64,000 bases of DNA from Sphingomonas daechungensis. Lineage in GTDB: Bacteria; Pseudomonadota; Alphaproteobacteria; Sphingomonadales; Sphingomonadaceae. Of this stretch, positions 55,824 through 64,000 are shown one piece after another. The stretch spans positions 2,553,001 to 2,617,000 of the forward strand of contig NZ_CP060780.1 of assembly GCF_014489495.1 (NCBI RefSeq). The letters are read 5' to 3'. A program made the position numbers and the translations under genes. The first letter of the stretch is position 1. Each line of letters starts with the position of its first letter. The notes beneath the pieces are model-generated. The model was not told the DNA's origin. It searched no databases and was given only the letters and a program-made list of their open reading frames with translations.

Positions 55824-56457
55824 GACCTTTGAAGCCCTGCGCGATCACATACCATTCCGAGGAATCCTTCCGGCTGGCGGGCGGCTTGGCGTGCTTCACC
55901 GTCGCGAAGTGCCGCTTCATTTCGGCGACCAGCTGATTGTCTGCACCGCCGGCAAGGACCTTGGCAACATAGGTACCGCCCGGCCGAAGAACTTCGGTCG
56001 CGAATAGGAGACCGGCTTCGACAAGCGCCATCGTCCGCAGGTGATCGGTCTGCTGATGGCCAACAGTATTCGCTGCCATGTCGGAAAGGACGAGGTCCGC
56101 ATCGCCGCCGAGCGCCTCTTTCAGCCGGTCGGGTGCATCATCGTTCATGAAGTCCATCTGCAGGATGGTGACGCCGTCGATCGGATCAGTCGGAAGAAGG
56201 TCGATCCCAACCACAGCGCTCTGAGGAACCTTGCGGCGCACGACCTGGCTCCATCCGCCTGGTGCGATTCCGAGGTCCACGACCGCTTTCACGCCCTTCA
56301 GCAAGCGGAACCGCTCATCCAGTTCTATGAGCTTGAATGCGGCGCGGCTGCGGTAGTTTTCCGCCTTGGCCCGCCGGACGTAGGGATCGTTCAGCTGGCG
56401 CTCGAGCCATCGCGTCGACGACGGTTTTCGCCCCTTTGCGGTGCGGATGCGCTTCAC
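55774..56457 (-). CDS. rlmE: 23S rRNA 2'-O-methyltransferase RlmE (FtsJ)
   Basis: A 227-residue SAM methyltransferase that modifies U2552 of 23S rRNA in E. coli. Motif RSRAAFKLIELDERF carries the first catalytic Lys; SAM binding is DLGIAPGGWSQVV; the remaining K-D-K-E residues are seen in LVLSDMAANTVGH, TYVAKVLAGG and DSSEWYVIAQGFK. It starts at GTG 56457, overlapping the repaired ppx/gppA stop by four bases (GTGA). The C-terminal extension GRESDKGSGWAGPAEGP runs into the NRAMP gene. Confidence 0.94.
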   Translation of the reverse strand: MKRIRTAKGRKPSSTRWLERQLNDPYVRRAKAENYRSRAAFKLIELDERFRLLKGVKAVVDLGIAPGGWSQVVRRKVPQSAVVGIDLLPTDPIDGVTILQMDFMNDDAPDRLKEALGGDADLVLSDMAANTVGHQQTDHLRTMALVEAGLLFATEVLRPGGTYVAKVLAGGADNQLVAEMKRHFATVKHAKPPASRKDSSEWYVIAQGFKGRESDKGSGWAGPAEGP

Positions 56458-57502
56458 AAGGCGTGGCCGTCGCGCGCCATAAGCGAACGCAGGATGCCCT
56501 CGCGAATTCCCCGATCGGCAACCCGAGGGTCTTGGCGGGCCAGATTTCGACGATCGCCTCGAGGATTGCGCAACCCGCAACGACCAGGTCCGCCCGATCC
56601 CGCCCGATGCATGGCAGCGCCGCGCGCTCCTCGTGCCCCATCTCGGCAATCATCGTGCTGATCCGCTGCATCGCATTGACCGGTACATGGAGGCCATCGA
56701 CGGCACGGCGGTCGTAAGCCGGTAAGGCGAGGTGCACGCTTGCGAGTGTCGTGACTGTCCCACTCGTGCCGAGCAGGCGAATTCCAGGCGCATCGCTCGG
56801 CAGTGTGGACGCGAAGCTCGCAAAGGCGCGGCGCGCCCGCTCGCGCATGCGCCTATAGGCTTTCAGGCGGTCGGGCCCTTCCAGCGCGACCTTTCCTTCG
56901 CTCTCCGTCAGCGAAACCACGCCCCAGGGAGCGCTCCACCAGCTGCGGATCTTGGGCGCTCCTGCATCCTGGTCAACAAGCACCAACTCGGTCGATCCGC
57001 CGCCAATGTCGAAAATCAGCGCCGGCCCATCGCCGGGCTCCAGCAGCTTGTGGCAGCCCAGGACCGCGAGGCGGGCTTCCTCCTGCGGTTCGATGATGTC
57101 CAGAACGATTCCCGTCTCCCGCTTCACCCGCTCGACGAAGGCCTCGCCGTTCCGGGCTCGCCGGCAAGCTTCCGTGGCGACGGATCGCGACAGAGAGACG
57201 TTCCGGCGGCGAAGCTTGTCGGCACAGATCGCGAGGGCCCCAACCGCCCGGTCCATCGCGGCGTCCGACAGGGCACCTGAATGCGACAGGCCCTCCCCCA
57301 GACGCACAATGCGCGAAAAGGCATCGACGACCGTGAATCCGCCGTCGAACGGGCGCGCAATGAGGAGGCGGCAATTGTTGGTGCCCAGATCGACGGCGCC
57401 ATACGTATGACGAAATGGAGGGGATCGCCGCTCCGGCGATTTACTCGATGCCGGCTCCTGCCGAAGCGATGGAGCCGGTGCGCTGGCGACATTCTGCGCC
57501 AT
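56454..57502 (-). CDS. Ppx/GppA phosphatase family protein (C terminus frameshifted)
   Basis: Exopolyphosphatase or guanosine pentaphosphatase of the actin-like ATPase fold. Motifs are YGAVDLGTNNCRLLIA (phosphate 1), VATEACRRARNGEAF, LIFDIGGGSTELVLVD and LLGTSGTVTTLASVHL. Start at ATG 57502 (MAQNVASAPAP). Near the end, CCC 56522-56524 lacks one base; with it the sequence reads GVADRGIREGILRSLMARDGHAL, the conserved family ending, and stops at 56454. About 349 residues. Coupled to rlmE, an arrangement seen in several alphaproteobacteria. Confidence 0.92.
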
Positions 57503-57649
57503 GACAACGACCGTTTCTATCCTGCACCGCCTGCATAAAGACGGCTGACTTGGGTCGCATTTAACCGGCAATCGCGATGAAGGGCAAGGTTAGGGCCACC
57601 AGCGTTGACAGTCGGGAGGGCGCTTTCTATCTCGCCCGCCTGCCGGCAT

Positions 57650-57723
57650 TGCCCCGTCGTCTAATGGTAAGACTACGGACTCTGACTCCGTCAATTGTGG
57701 TTCGAATCCACACGGGGCATCCA
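57650..57723 (+). tRNA. tRNA-Gln (anticodon CTG)
   Basis: A 74-base tRNA with encoded CCA. Acceptor stem TGCCCCG/CGGGGCA; D arm TCGTCTAATGGTAAGA; anticodon stem-loop ACGGA-CTCTGAC-TCCGT giving CTG (Gln); T arm with GGTTCGAATCC. The intergenic stretch before it (57503-57649) contains no gene. Confidence 0.96.
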
Positions 57724-57769
57724 GCGTTTCCCTTCAGCCGAGACTAAAGCAGCCTTGCGGCGAGAGACG

Positions 57770-59367
57770 TCACCACCACGTCGCATACAAAGCGAAGAGA
57801 ATCAGGATGACGCCCACGCTGGCGAGGTTGAAGGCCGCTGGCGTACGAAATGTTACACCCTCCATGGTGATAGCATTGGCGCTCGGCCGGGATCGCTGGG
57901 CCAGCGAGATAACCACGGCCAGCGCCAGGCTGATGAGGAACACCAGCCCCATCCGATTCATGAAGGGGAAGTCGGGCATCACAACCTTGAACACGTAGGA
58001 CAGCGCGACCGAAGCAACCGCGGCGACAATTGCGCCCAGCTCCGTCGCCTTCCTCCAGAACAGTCCGAGCAGGAAAATGACCGTGACCCCGGGCGTGAAG
58101 AAGCCTGAGAATTCCTGAATGAACTGGAACGCCTGATCGGAATTCCCGAGCAGGGGCCGGGCGGTGAACAGCGCAATCACGACTGCAATGACCGCAACCG
58201 AACGCCCGACAAGGACTAGGTGCTTCTCTTCGGAACGGCTCTCACCCGAGCCGTCTTCAGCGCGGGTCCGCTCACCGCGAAACTTGGCGTAGAGATCGAG
58301 CGTGAAGATCGTGGCGATCGAATTGATCTTGGACGCCGTGGACGCGATCACGGCCGCGATGAGGGCCGCGAAGACCAGACCGAGCAGGCCTGGCGGCAGC
58401 AGGCGCATCATGGTCGGATAGGCTTCGTCCGGCTTTGCAAGATCCGGCGCGAGCACGACCGCGGCGATCCCCGGCAGCACGATAATCACCGGCATCAGCA
58501 GCTTCAGATAGGCCGCGAAGACGACGCCCTTTTGCGCTTCGCCAAGGTTCTTCGCAGCGAGGGCTCGCTGGATGATGTATTGGTTGAAGCCCCAGTAGCT
58601 GAGGTTGGCGATCCACATGCCGCCGACGAGAACGGCGATGCCCGGCAAATCCTTGAAGAACGGGTGGTCGGGCTCGAGGATCATGTTGAAGTGACCTGGC
58701 ACCTTCTGGGTCAGGGCCGCAAAGCCGGCAATGGCACCTTCGCCATTCCCGATCTGATTGAGGGTCAAATACGACACCACTAGACCCCCGAGCACGAGCA
58801 GGGTGACCTGCACGATGTCGGTCAGCGCCACTGCCTTGAGCCCCCGTACAATTGGTAAAGCAAGGCGAAGGCGCCAAGCGCGAACAGTGCAACGTCCTGG
58901 TCGATGCCAGCGACCTTGTGGACCGCGATCGAGCCCAGCCAAATGATCGAAGTGAGGTTCACGAAAATGTACAGCGCCAGCCAGAACAGGGCCATGATGA
59001 CAGGCAGGACCTTGCCGTACCGATGCTCCAGGAATTGGGGCATCGTGTAGATCCTGTTCTTCAGGAAGATCGGCAGGAAATACTTCCCGACAATGAGCAG
59101 GGTCAGCGCCGCCATCCACTCGTACGAGGCAATGGCGAGGCCCAGCGCATAGCCCGAACCCGACATTCCCACGATCTGCTCCGCGGAGATGTTTGCCGCG
59201 ATCAGCGAGGCGCCGATCGCCCACCATGGCAGTGCCTTGGAGGCTAGGAAATAATCGGATGTGTCCTTCTCATGGCCCGCCTTTTCGCGGCTGACCCATT
59301 GGGCGAGGCCGAAGATGAAGATGCCATAAGCAACGACGACGACCGTATCGATGGTCGAAAGCAGCAT
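57770..59367 (-). CDS. Sodium/solute symporter, SSS family, sugar-type (frameshifted)
   Basis: LeuT-fold Na+-coupled transporter similar to SGLT-type proteins, about 531 residues and 13-14 helices. It begins MLLSTIDTVVVVAYGIFIFGLAQW; core motifs are SLIAANISAEQIVGMSGSGYALGLAIASYEW, the IYTMPQFLEHRYG signature and SYWGFNQYIIQRALAAKNLGEAQKG. The CCCCC run at 58842-58846 lacks one base; repair turns YGGSRQWR into YGGLKAVALTDIVQ. The adjacent mannose-1-phosphate guanylyltransferase suggests sugar uptake, but the substrate is unproven. Confidence 0.9.
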
Positions 59368-59412
59368 CCTTCCCTCCCCCGCACCGGTGTTTCGCTACCG
59401 GCTTGCCGAACG

Positions 59413-60455
59413 CTAGTCCCCCGATCTCGCCTTCGCCAGCTCCGCGGCTTCGCGGACGCGTTGCGCGTCGCTGATCGGCGCAACCAGGACATGATCGGCG
59501 GTAGCGATCACCATGAGCTGCTGTCCGCCGATGACCACGATCTGCGGTCCGGTCGATTTCAGCAAGCAGCCCGCGCTGTCGATCGCGCTCGAGCGGGAAT
59601 CGACGACATTTCCGTCCGCGTCCTTCGGTTCCAGTTCGTAGACCGCCGCCCAGCTGCCGACGTCGGACCAGTCAAGGTCGAGCGGCACGACCGCAATGCG
59701 GTCCGAATGCTCCATCACCGCATAGTCGATCGATGTTGATGGGCAGTCGGCAAGCGCGCTCTCGTCGGGAGCAATCCGTCCATCGTCACTCCGCGCGAGA
59801 TCCATCGCGGCTCGGGAGGCCAAAGCGATTTCCGGAGCGTAGCGATCGAGTTCTGTCAGAAAAGCGTCGGCGCGAAACAGGAACATGCCGGAATTCCAGA
59901 AGGCGCTTCCCGACTGGACCAGTCCGGCGGCAATGTCCTTCGATGGCTTTTCGACGAATGCGTCTACAGCCAGGACGCCCTCGCTGAGCGGTTCGCCCGC
60001 AGAGATATAGCCGTAGCCGGTCTCCGCCCTCGTGGCCGGATCCCGAAGGTGACGAGGCGGCCGGAGTCCGCGGCGGGCAGCGCCTTGCGAACCGCATCGA
60101 GCAGCGGCTTCGGGTCACCCACACGATGGTCGCTCGGAAGCACCAGCAGGATCGCGGCAGGATCGCTTGCGAGCGCCGCGAACGCGACGGCTGCCGCCGA
60201 ACCTCGCGGACAAGGTTCCAGGATAAGGCTGACACCCGGCGCGATGAGGCCGACTTCGTCTGCCTGCGATTGGGCGCCTACGATCAGAGGCTCGGCAAAC
60301 AACCGTCTGTCGCCCACACGGTCCAGGGTCTGCTCCAGCATGGTCCCCTGCCCGACGATCTCCAGCAGATGCTTGGGCCGGGCGGGCGTAGAGATTGGCC
60401 ATAGCCGAGTCCCCGAACCTCCGGCGAGGATGACGGGCTGAACGCGAGTTTCCAT
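59413..60455 (-). CDS. manC: Mannose-1-phosphate guanylyltransferase (frameshifted)
   Basis: Nucleotidyltransferase making GDP-mannose for surface polysaccharides. The signature PVILAGGSGTRLWPISTPARPKHLLEI starts near residue 9; LLVLPSDHRVGDP, DAFVEKPSKDIAAGL, AFWNSGMFLFRADAF, SIDYAVMEHS and LDWSDVGSW follow. One base lost at about 60034 splits it; with it, the segment reads GIRPTRAETGYGYISAGEPLSEG. About 347 residues repaired, without the C-terminal cupin (isomerase) domain of bifunctional ManC. ATG 60455 start (METRVQ). Confidence 0.92.
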
Positions 60456-60652
60456 GCTTAAGAAATATCGCCCTTGAGAGTGACGTCCAGCATTCCAGCA
60501 GCTGTAACTGTGTTGCTGCGGCACACTTCTGTATTTTTTCGGGACAAATTAAACTCTTGGATTGATTCGGAACCTTAAAATTGTGTTAATGGTTGTCCTC
60601 AGGGTCGAGTGCATCGCTTACCGGTTGCTGGCTCCTTTCGTTAGGGTTTCAG

Positions 60653-61345
60653 ATGCGTTCAGCAATATTGTCTTCGCGCTCGGGGCGCCGCTTGAATGCA
60701 AGCGGTCGTGCACGTCGCGCCAAGCGCATGACGAAGCGTCGAAACCGCACGATTCTCGCTAGCGCCGCCGTCCTCGCATTCGTCGCGGGCACGCCGCTCG
60801 GAATCATGGCGCGCATGGGCCTGCTCGACTCGAGCGACGTTCCCGGACTCGACAGCGCCAAGAGCTTCCTGGCCATGATGAGCGAACGCTCGCCGGGCGA
60901 CCGCACCAAGGCTGAGCTCACGAAGACCAAGATGCATGCAGCAGTTGCCGCGCCAAGGCAGCGCGCACTTCCCAAGGTCGCCCAGCCCGAGCTTCCCAAG
61001 GAATTCGTGGCCGCGATCGCACCGCCGGTTCCGACCGTCGCCGACGTACCGACCAGCGCACCGCTCAGCTCCATCGGGCCACTTCTGCTCACGCCGGGTG
61101 TTCCCGGCGGCGGCGGTGGAATTCTGGTACCGAACCCGCCCGGTGGCGGTGGCGGAACTCCGGGAACGCCGGGGACACCCGAAACTCCACCCGAAAACCC
61201 GCCGCCTGAGAATCCGCCGCCTGAGAACCCGCCGCCCGCCGTTCCGGAACCCGGCACCTGGGCAACCATGCTTCTTGGCTTCGGACTTACGGGCATGATG
61301 ATCCGTCGGCGGCGCCGCACGACGACGGCTATCGCTTCGGCATAA
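60653..61345 (+). CDS. PEP-CTERM sorting domain protein
   Basis: A 230-residue exported protein with a C-terminal PEP-CTERM tail: VPEPGTWATMLLGFGLTGMMIRRRRR, i.e. PEP motif, hydrophobic helix and Arg cluster recognised by exosortase. The N terminus has a long basic region then ILASAAVLAFVAGTPLG as signal or anchor. The middle is Ala/Pro-rich, with Gly runs and a repeat PPENPPPENPPPENPPP. ATG 60653 has TAGGG seven bases upstream; ATG 60728 is the alternative. No exosortase gene is in this window. The upstream gap (60456-60652) is A+T-rich and probably holds the promoter. Confidence 0.8.
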   Translation: MRSAILSSRSGRRLNASGRARRAKRMTKRRNRTILASAAVLAFVAGTPLGIMARMGLLDSSDVPGLDSAKSFLAMMSERSPGDRTKAELTKTKMHAAVAAPRQRALPKVAQPELPKEFVAAIAPPVPTVADVPTSAPLSSIGPLLLTPGVPGGGGGILVPNPPGGGGGTPGTPGTPETPPENPPPENPPPENPPPAVPEPGTWATMLLGFGLTGMMIRRRRRTTTAIASA

Positions 61346-61349
61346 GCTC

Positions 61350-61994
61350 ATGAAAAGGATCATGGTCGTTGCACTCGCGCTCGCGGGTTTGGCCACGGCT
61401 GCGGCCGCTGCCTGGTCCAGCGGCATCATCGAACGTCCGCCAGTCCAGGCGCAGGCAAAGGAAAACTACGGCTGGTCGGACAAAAACCGCACCTACCTTA
61501 GCGATGCGCAAATTCTTCAGGCCCGGGCGCAGGGTGTGCTCGACCGCGACGTCCGCTCGATCCTGAATGTCCCGAAGCAGATGCGCTATGGCGACTTCGT
61601 CTGGAACGATCGCAACGTGCCGCAAGGGCCAGTGTGGATCCGGGTTGACCTGAAGTCGCAGCTCATCTCCGTTTTCCGGGCCGGGCATGAGATTGGAACC
61701 GCGGTGATCCTATACGGAGCCGAGGACAAGGAGACGCCGAACGGTACCTTCCCGATCCTAGCCAAGATTCGTGATCACAAGTCGATCACTTACGACAATG
61801 CACCGATGCCCTACACCCTGCGCCTGACCGGCGACGGAGTGTCGATTCACGGCAGCGACGTCCAATGGGGCCGCGCAACGCACGGCTGCATCGGGGTTCC
61901 GATCGAATTTGCGCAAAAGCTTTTCGACCAGGCTTCGAAGGGCGATCAGGTTGTAATCATTCACGAATGGGGCTCGAAGCAGCGAAATTCCTGA
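61350..61994 (+). CDS. L,D-transpeptidase (YkuD domain)
   Basis: A 214-residue periplasmic transpeptidase with signal peptide (MVVALALAGLATAAAAAW). The YkuD domain spans about 94-208: WIRVDLKSQLISVFRAG, ETPNGTFPILAKI, SIHGSD (His167) and ATHGCIGVP (His178, Cys180). In most family members the residue after the hydrophobic position that follows Cys is Arg or Asn, here Gly. Second L,D-transpeptidase of the window and only distantly related to the one at 19-1371. It begins five bases after the PEP-CTERM gene, so likely the same transcript. Confidence 0.92.
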   Translation: MKRIMVVALALAGLATAAAAAWSSGIIERPPVQAQAKENYGWSDKNRTYLSDAQILQARAQGVLDRDVRSILNVPKQMRYGDFVWNDRNVPQGPVWIRVDLKSQLISVFRAGHEIGTAVILYGAEDKETPNGTFPILAKIRDHKSITYDNAPMPYTLRLTGDGVSIHGSDVQWGRATHGCIGVPIEFAQKLFDQASKGDQVVIIHEWGSKQRNS

Positions 61995-62095
61995 GTGATT
62001 TTGCGCGTTCTCCCCTAACCTTCGTAAATTATCGTCCGTAAACTGTTTGGTGACCACCATCTGCGACAAGACGCGAGCACTTTCGAGGATGCTCA

Positions 62096-62623
62096 ATGTC
62101 TGGTTCGCGTTGGTACCGGGTTGCCGCTGCATTGACTTTGGTCTGCGTGAGTCCGGTGCTGCAGGGAGGCGTCGGCTTCCGCCAGAACTTCGAAGAACGG
62201 CTGCTCGCGGCGCATAACCGTGAGCGCGACGCCATGGGCGCGCCGCCGCTCCAGTGGGACCCGGCTCTCGCGCGGTCGGCGCGCGACTGGGCAGCCTATC
62301 TCGCCCGTAGCGGCAAGTTCGAGCATTCGCCGGACGATCCCTGGTGGGAACCCGAGGGCGAGAATCTCTGGGCTGGCACTGTCAATTACTATCAGCCGGA
62401 ATCGATGGTTGGCCTGTGGGCGGCCGAGAAGGGCGACTACAAGCCCGGCGTCTTCCCGAACAACAGCCGTTCCGGCGACGTCGAGAACGTCGGCCATTAC
62501 ACCCAACTGATCTGGTCGCAGACCGGAGCCGTCGGCTGCGCCCTCGCGCGCGGCCGTGAAGAAGACGTACTGGTGTGCCGCTACACGCAAGCCGGCAACG
62601 TCCTCGGCCAGCGACCGATCTAG
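62096..62623 (+). CDS. CAP-domain (SCP/PR1) secreted protein
   Basis: A 175-residue exported CAP-superfamily protein. After the signal peptide (VAAALTLVCVSPVLQGG) the domain shows LLAAHNRERDAMGAPPLQWDPALARSARDWA, SGKFEHSPDD, GENLWAG and NVGHYTQLIWSQTGAVGCALARG, the CAP motifs including the cavity His/Glu set. A Cys pair (GCAL; LVCRY) may form a disulfide. Bacterial CAP proteins have no settled function. The aspartic protease follows three bases later. Confidence 0.92.
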   Translation: MSGSRWYRVAAALTLVCVSPVLQGGVGFRQNFEERLLAAHNRERDAMGAPPLQWDPALARSARDWAAYLARSGKFEHSPDDPWWEPEGENLWAGTVNYYQPESMVGLWAAEKGDYKPGVFPNNSRSGDVENVGHYTQLIWSQTGAVGCALARGREEDVLVCRYTQAGNVLGQRPI

Positions 62624-62626
62624 ACG

Positions 62627-63106
62627 ATGATCGAGCGTGTCCTCTTCGTCGCGACGATCGCGGGCGGTGCCACGCTCGGCGTGTTCTGGCCGCTCAACAA
62701 GAGCGAGCGCACGGCTGCCGTACCGGCGGCGCTGGAAGTGACCCTGGAGCGCAGCGGCGATCGCCACTTCTACGCCGATGCTCAGGTCAACGGAAAACCC
62801 GTGCACTTCCTGGTCGACACCGGCGCGAGCGAAATTGCTCTCACGGAGGAGGATGCCCGCAAAGTTGGCATTCAGGTCGATCCGCAGAAGTACGAGATGA
62901 TCGGTCAGGGCGCATCCGGCATGGTGCGCGGCCAATATGTGGAGCTGAACAAGGTCGACCTTGGCGGAATCCACCAGACCGATGCAAAGGCGGTCGTCGT
63001 TGAGGGCGCCAACGTCTCCCTGCTTGGTCAACCATTCCTGGAAAATGTCGACGAAATCGTCATCCGCAAGGGCGAGATGACCCTCAAGTCACAGGGAAAC
63101 TCGTAA
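62627..63106 (+). CDS. TIGR02281 family clan AA aspartic protease
   Basis: A 159-residue membrane-anchored retropepsin-like protease, a family common in alphaproteobacteria. One N-terminal helix (VLFVATIAGGATLGVFWPL) is followed by a single aspartic half-domain: HFYADAQVNGKPVHFLVDTGASEIALT with catalytic Asp64, and VSLLGQPFLENVDEIVIRKGEMTLKS at the end. Single-copy domains work as dimers. Overlap-free but tightly spaced with the CAP gene, so probably co-transcribed. Confidence 0.92.
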   Translation: MIERVLFVATIAGGATLGVFWPLNKSERTAAVPAALEVTLERSGDRHFYADAQVNGKPVHFLVDTGASEIALTEEDARKVGIQVDPQKYEMIGQGASGMVRGQYVELNKVDLGGIHQTDAKAVVVEGANVSLLGQPFLENVDEIVIRKGEMTLKSQGNS

Positions 63107-63194
63107 GCGGCCCGCTCAAAACGAAGGCTCCCCCTGGGGAGTCTGAGGTGGTAGGCTTGCCCGAAGAGGCAGCAGGCGAGAGTAGAGCTCAGAC

Positions 63195-64000
63195 TTGAAG
63201 TACATCCTCCTTCTCATCTGGGCCGGCCTCGTCCCTGTCGTCGTGAGCTATCTCAAGACGCAGCCCGCGAAGTACGCCAAGTGGGCCGCCTTCGCGATGG
63301 GATCATCCCCTTCATCACCGGCACATTCCATCTCTATGTTGCGCCGATCGCCTGGCCGGCCTGGCCCCAATTCCCCAAGGGAATGGAGATCTCGGCGCTC
63401 GATTTCCTGGCGATCGCGATCCTGATCGGGACCACGTCAAAGGTGAGGACGCTTCGGCAGATCTGGCCCTGGCTCGCCTATTTCGCCGCGGTCGTTATCG
63501 CCATCCCCCAGGGTGAAGTGAAGATGGCGGGCTTCTTCTACGCCTGGCAGATCGCGCGCGTTGCACTCGTCTGTGCGGCCGCCATTCGGATTGCCGCGTA
63601 CGCCGACGCGCCAGAAAGCATGGTGAAGGGAATCTTCGCGGGCCTCATCTTCCAGGCCATGTTCGCGATCAGCCAGTCCGCCAGCGGCGCCGCACAGGCG
63701 AGCGGGGAGTTCAGCTCTCCTAACCTGCTGGGCATGATGGCTCACTTCGCGATCTTCCCCGCCTTCGCTCTCCTGCTTGCACGGAAGGACACGGGTTGGG
63801 CCCTCGCGGCCTTTATCGCCGCAGTGGTGGTCGATCTGCTCACGGCCTCACGAGCAACCATGGGCCTGGCGGCGATCGGGCTGGCGCTTCTCGGCGTCGT
63901 ATCGATCATGAAATCATCGACGACCTGGAAGTTTGGCATCGTTGGTGCAGGCGCTCTAATGGTCGCTGCCGTCAGCCCGTTTGCGATCGGGGCCATTCAG
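63195..64000 (+). CDS. O-antigen ligase/polymerase-like membrane protein, partial and frameshifted
   Basis: Start of a polytopic membrane protein that leaves the window. The TTG 63195 start gives KYILLLIWAGLVPVVVSYLKTQPAKYAKWAAFAMG; a one-base loss near 63300 then leads to IIPFITGTFHLYVAPIAWPAWPQFPKGMEISALDFLAIAILIG. Further helices and the loop SGEFSSPNLLGMMAHFAIFPAFALLL, then LLTASRATMGLAAIGLALLG, resemble the Wzy/O-antigen ligase region (polar loop plus SRA/SRG motif). The family is probable, the substrate unknown. The rest lies beyond the window end. Confidence 0.7.

Noticed and set aside
63107..63194. Inverted repeat GCTCCCCCTGGGGAG followed by purine-rich sequence before the O-antigen ligase-like gene
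   Set aside because: The stem is short, without a T-run and without a recognised regulatory motif; too weak to call.

Overview
The window is GC-rich, densely packed bacterial chromosome. Gene content points to an alphaproteobacterium of the order Sphingomonadales (Sphingomonas-like). Supporting markers are an NDUFA12-type complex I accessory gene next to a DUF2155 gene, an RNase E with a long acidic insert in its S1 domain, a TIGR02281 aspartic protease, a Caulobacter-style cpa/tad pilus locus, entericidin-like peptides behind rpoC, and a PEP-CTERM protein with a PEPGTW...RRRRR tail. The taxon is inferred from gene families; no rRNA is present. There are two tRNAs, tRNA-Trp(CCA) and tRNA-Gln(CTG), and no CRISPR, prophage or insertion sequence.

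Layout. 1-5.8 kb: L,D-transpeptidase and glycine-zipper lipoprotein; arsC-like and aat; a convergent operon of a double cold-shock protein, DUF192, NDUFA12 and DUF2155; recX. 5.8-8.2 kb: fatty acyl-AMP ligase and an ion-channel-like membrane protein. 8.2-10.9 kb: tRNA-Trp, secE, nusG, rplK, rplA. 10.9-24.0 kb: a complete minus-strand tad/cpa type IVb pilus locus, reading in transcription order Flp pilin, CpaB, CpaC secretin, lipoprotein, TadG-like, two TadE-like proteins, CpaE, CpaF, TadB, TadC, two TPR proteins and prepilin peptidase. 24.4-30.3 kb: DUF2569 protein, two GT-C glycosyltransferases, another large membrane protein and a secreted subtilase. 30.6-41.4 kb: rplJ, rplL, an acyl-CoA thioesterase, rpoB, rpoC. 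41.4-49.5 kb: two entericidin-like lipoproteins, thyA, a short RadC-type protein, sterol desaturase family protein, exported methyltransferase-like lipoprotein, prfB, PBP1A and amidase. 49.9-54.5 kb: RNase E, M48 protease with TPRs, DsbA-like protein. 54.5-60.5 kb: NRAMP-type transporter, rlmE, ppx/gppA, tRNA-Gln, SSS transporter, mannose-1-phosphate guanylyltransferase. 60.6-64 kb: PEP-CTERM protein, L,D-transpeptidase, CAP protein, aspartic protease and the start of an O-antigen ligase-like gene that leaves the window.

How the genes work together. Three themes stand out: transcription/translation core genes, in which the usual secE-nusG-rplKAJL-rpoBC string is split by about 20 kb of pilus and glycosyltransferase genes; envelope assembly (amidase, PBP1A, two L,D-transpeptidases, lipoproteins, pilus, surface sugar genes); and RNA/protein maintenance (RNase E, RlmE, RF2, Aat, M48, DsbA).

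Quality warning. At least 30 apparent single-base deletions interrupt otherwise well conserved genes, including the essential nusG. Those I could resolve lie almost all in runs of G or C, and one added base restores the family sequence. This looks like uncorrected sequencing error rather than biology, so genes described as frameshifted are probably intact in the organism. I found no convincing undescribed multi-gene system. The points most worth a second look are the RpoB rifampicin-pocket substitutions, the split ribosomal/RNA polymerase operon, a terminator-like hairpin before rplJ, and the atypical NRAMP and L,D-transpeptidase motifs.
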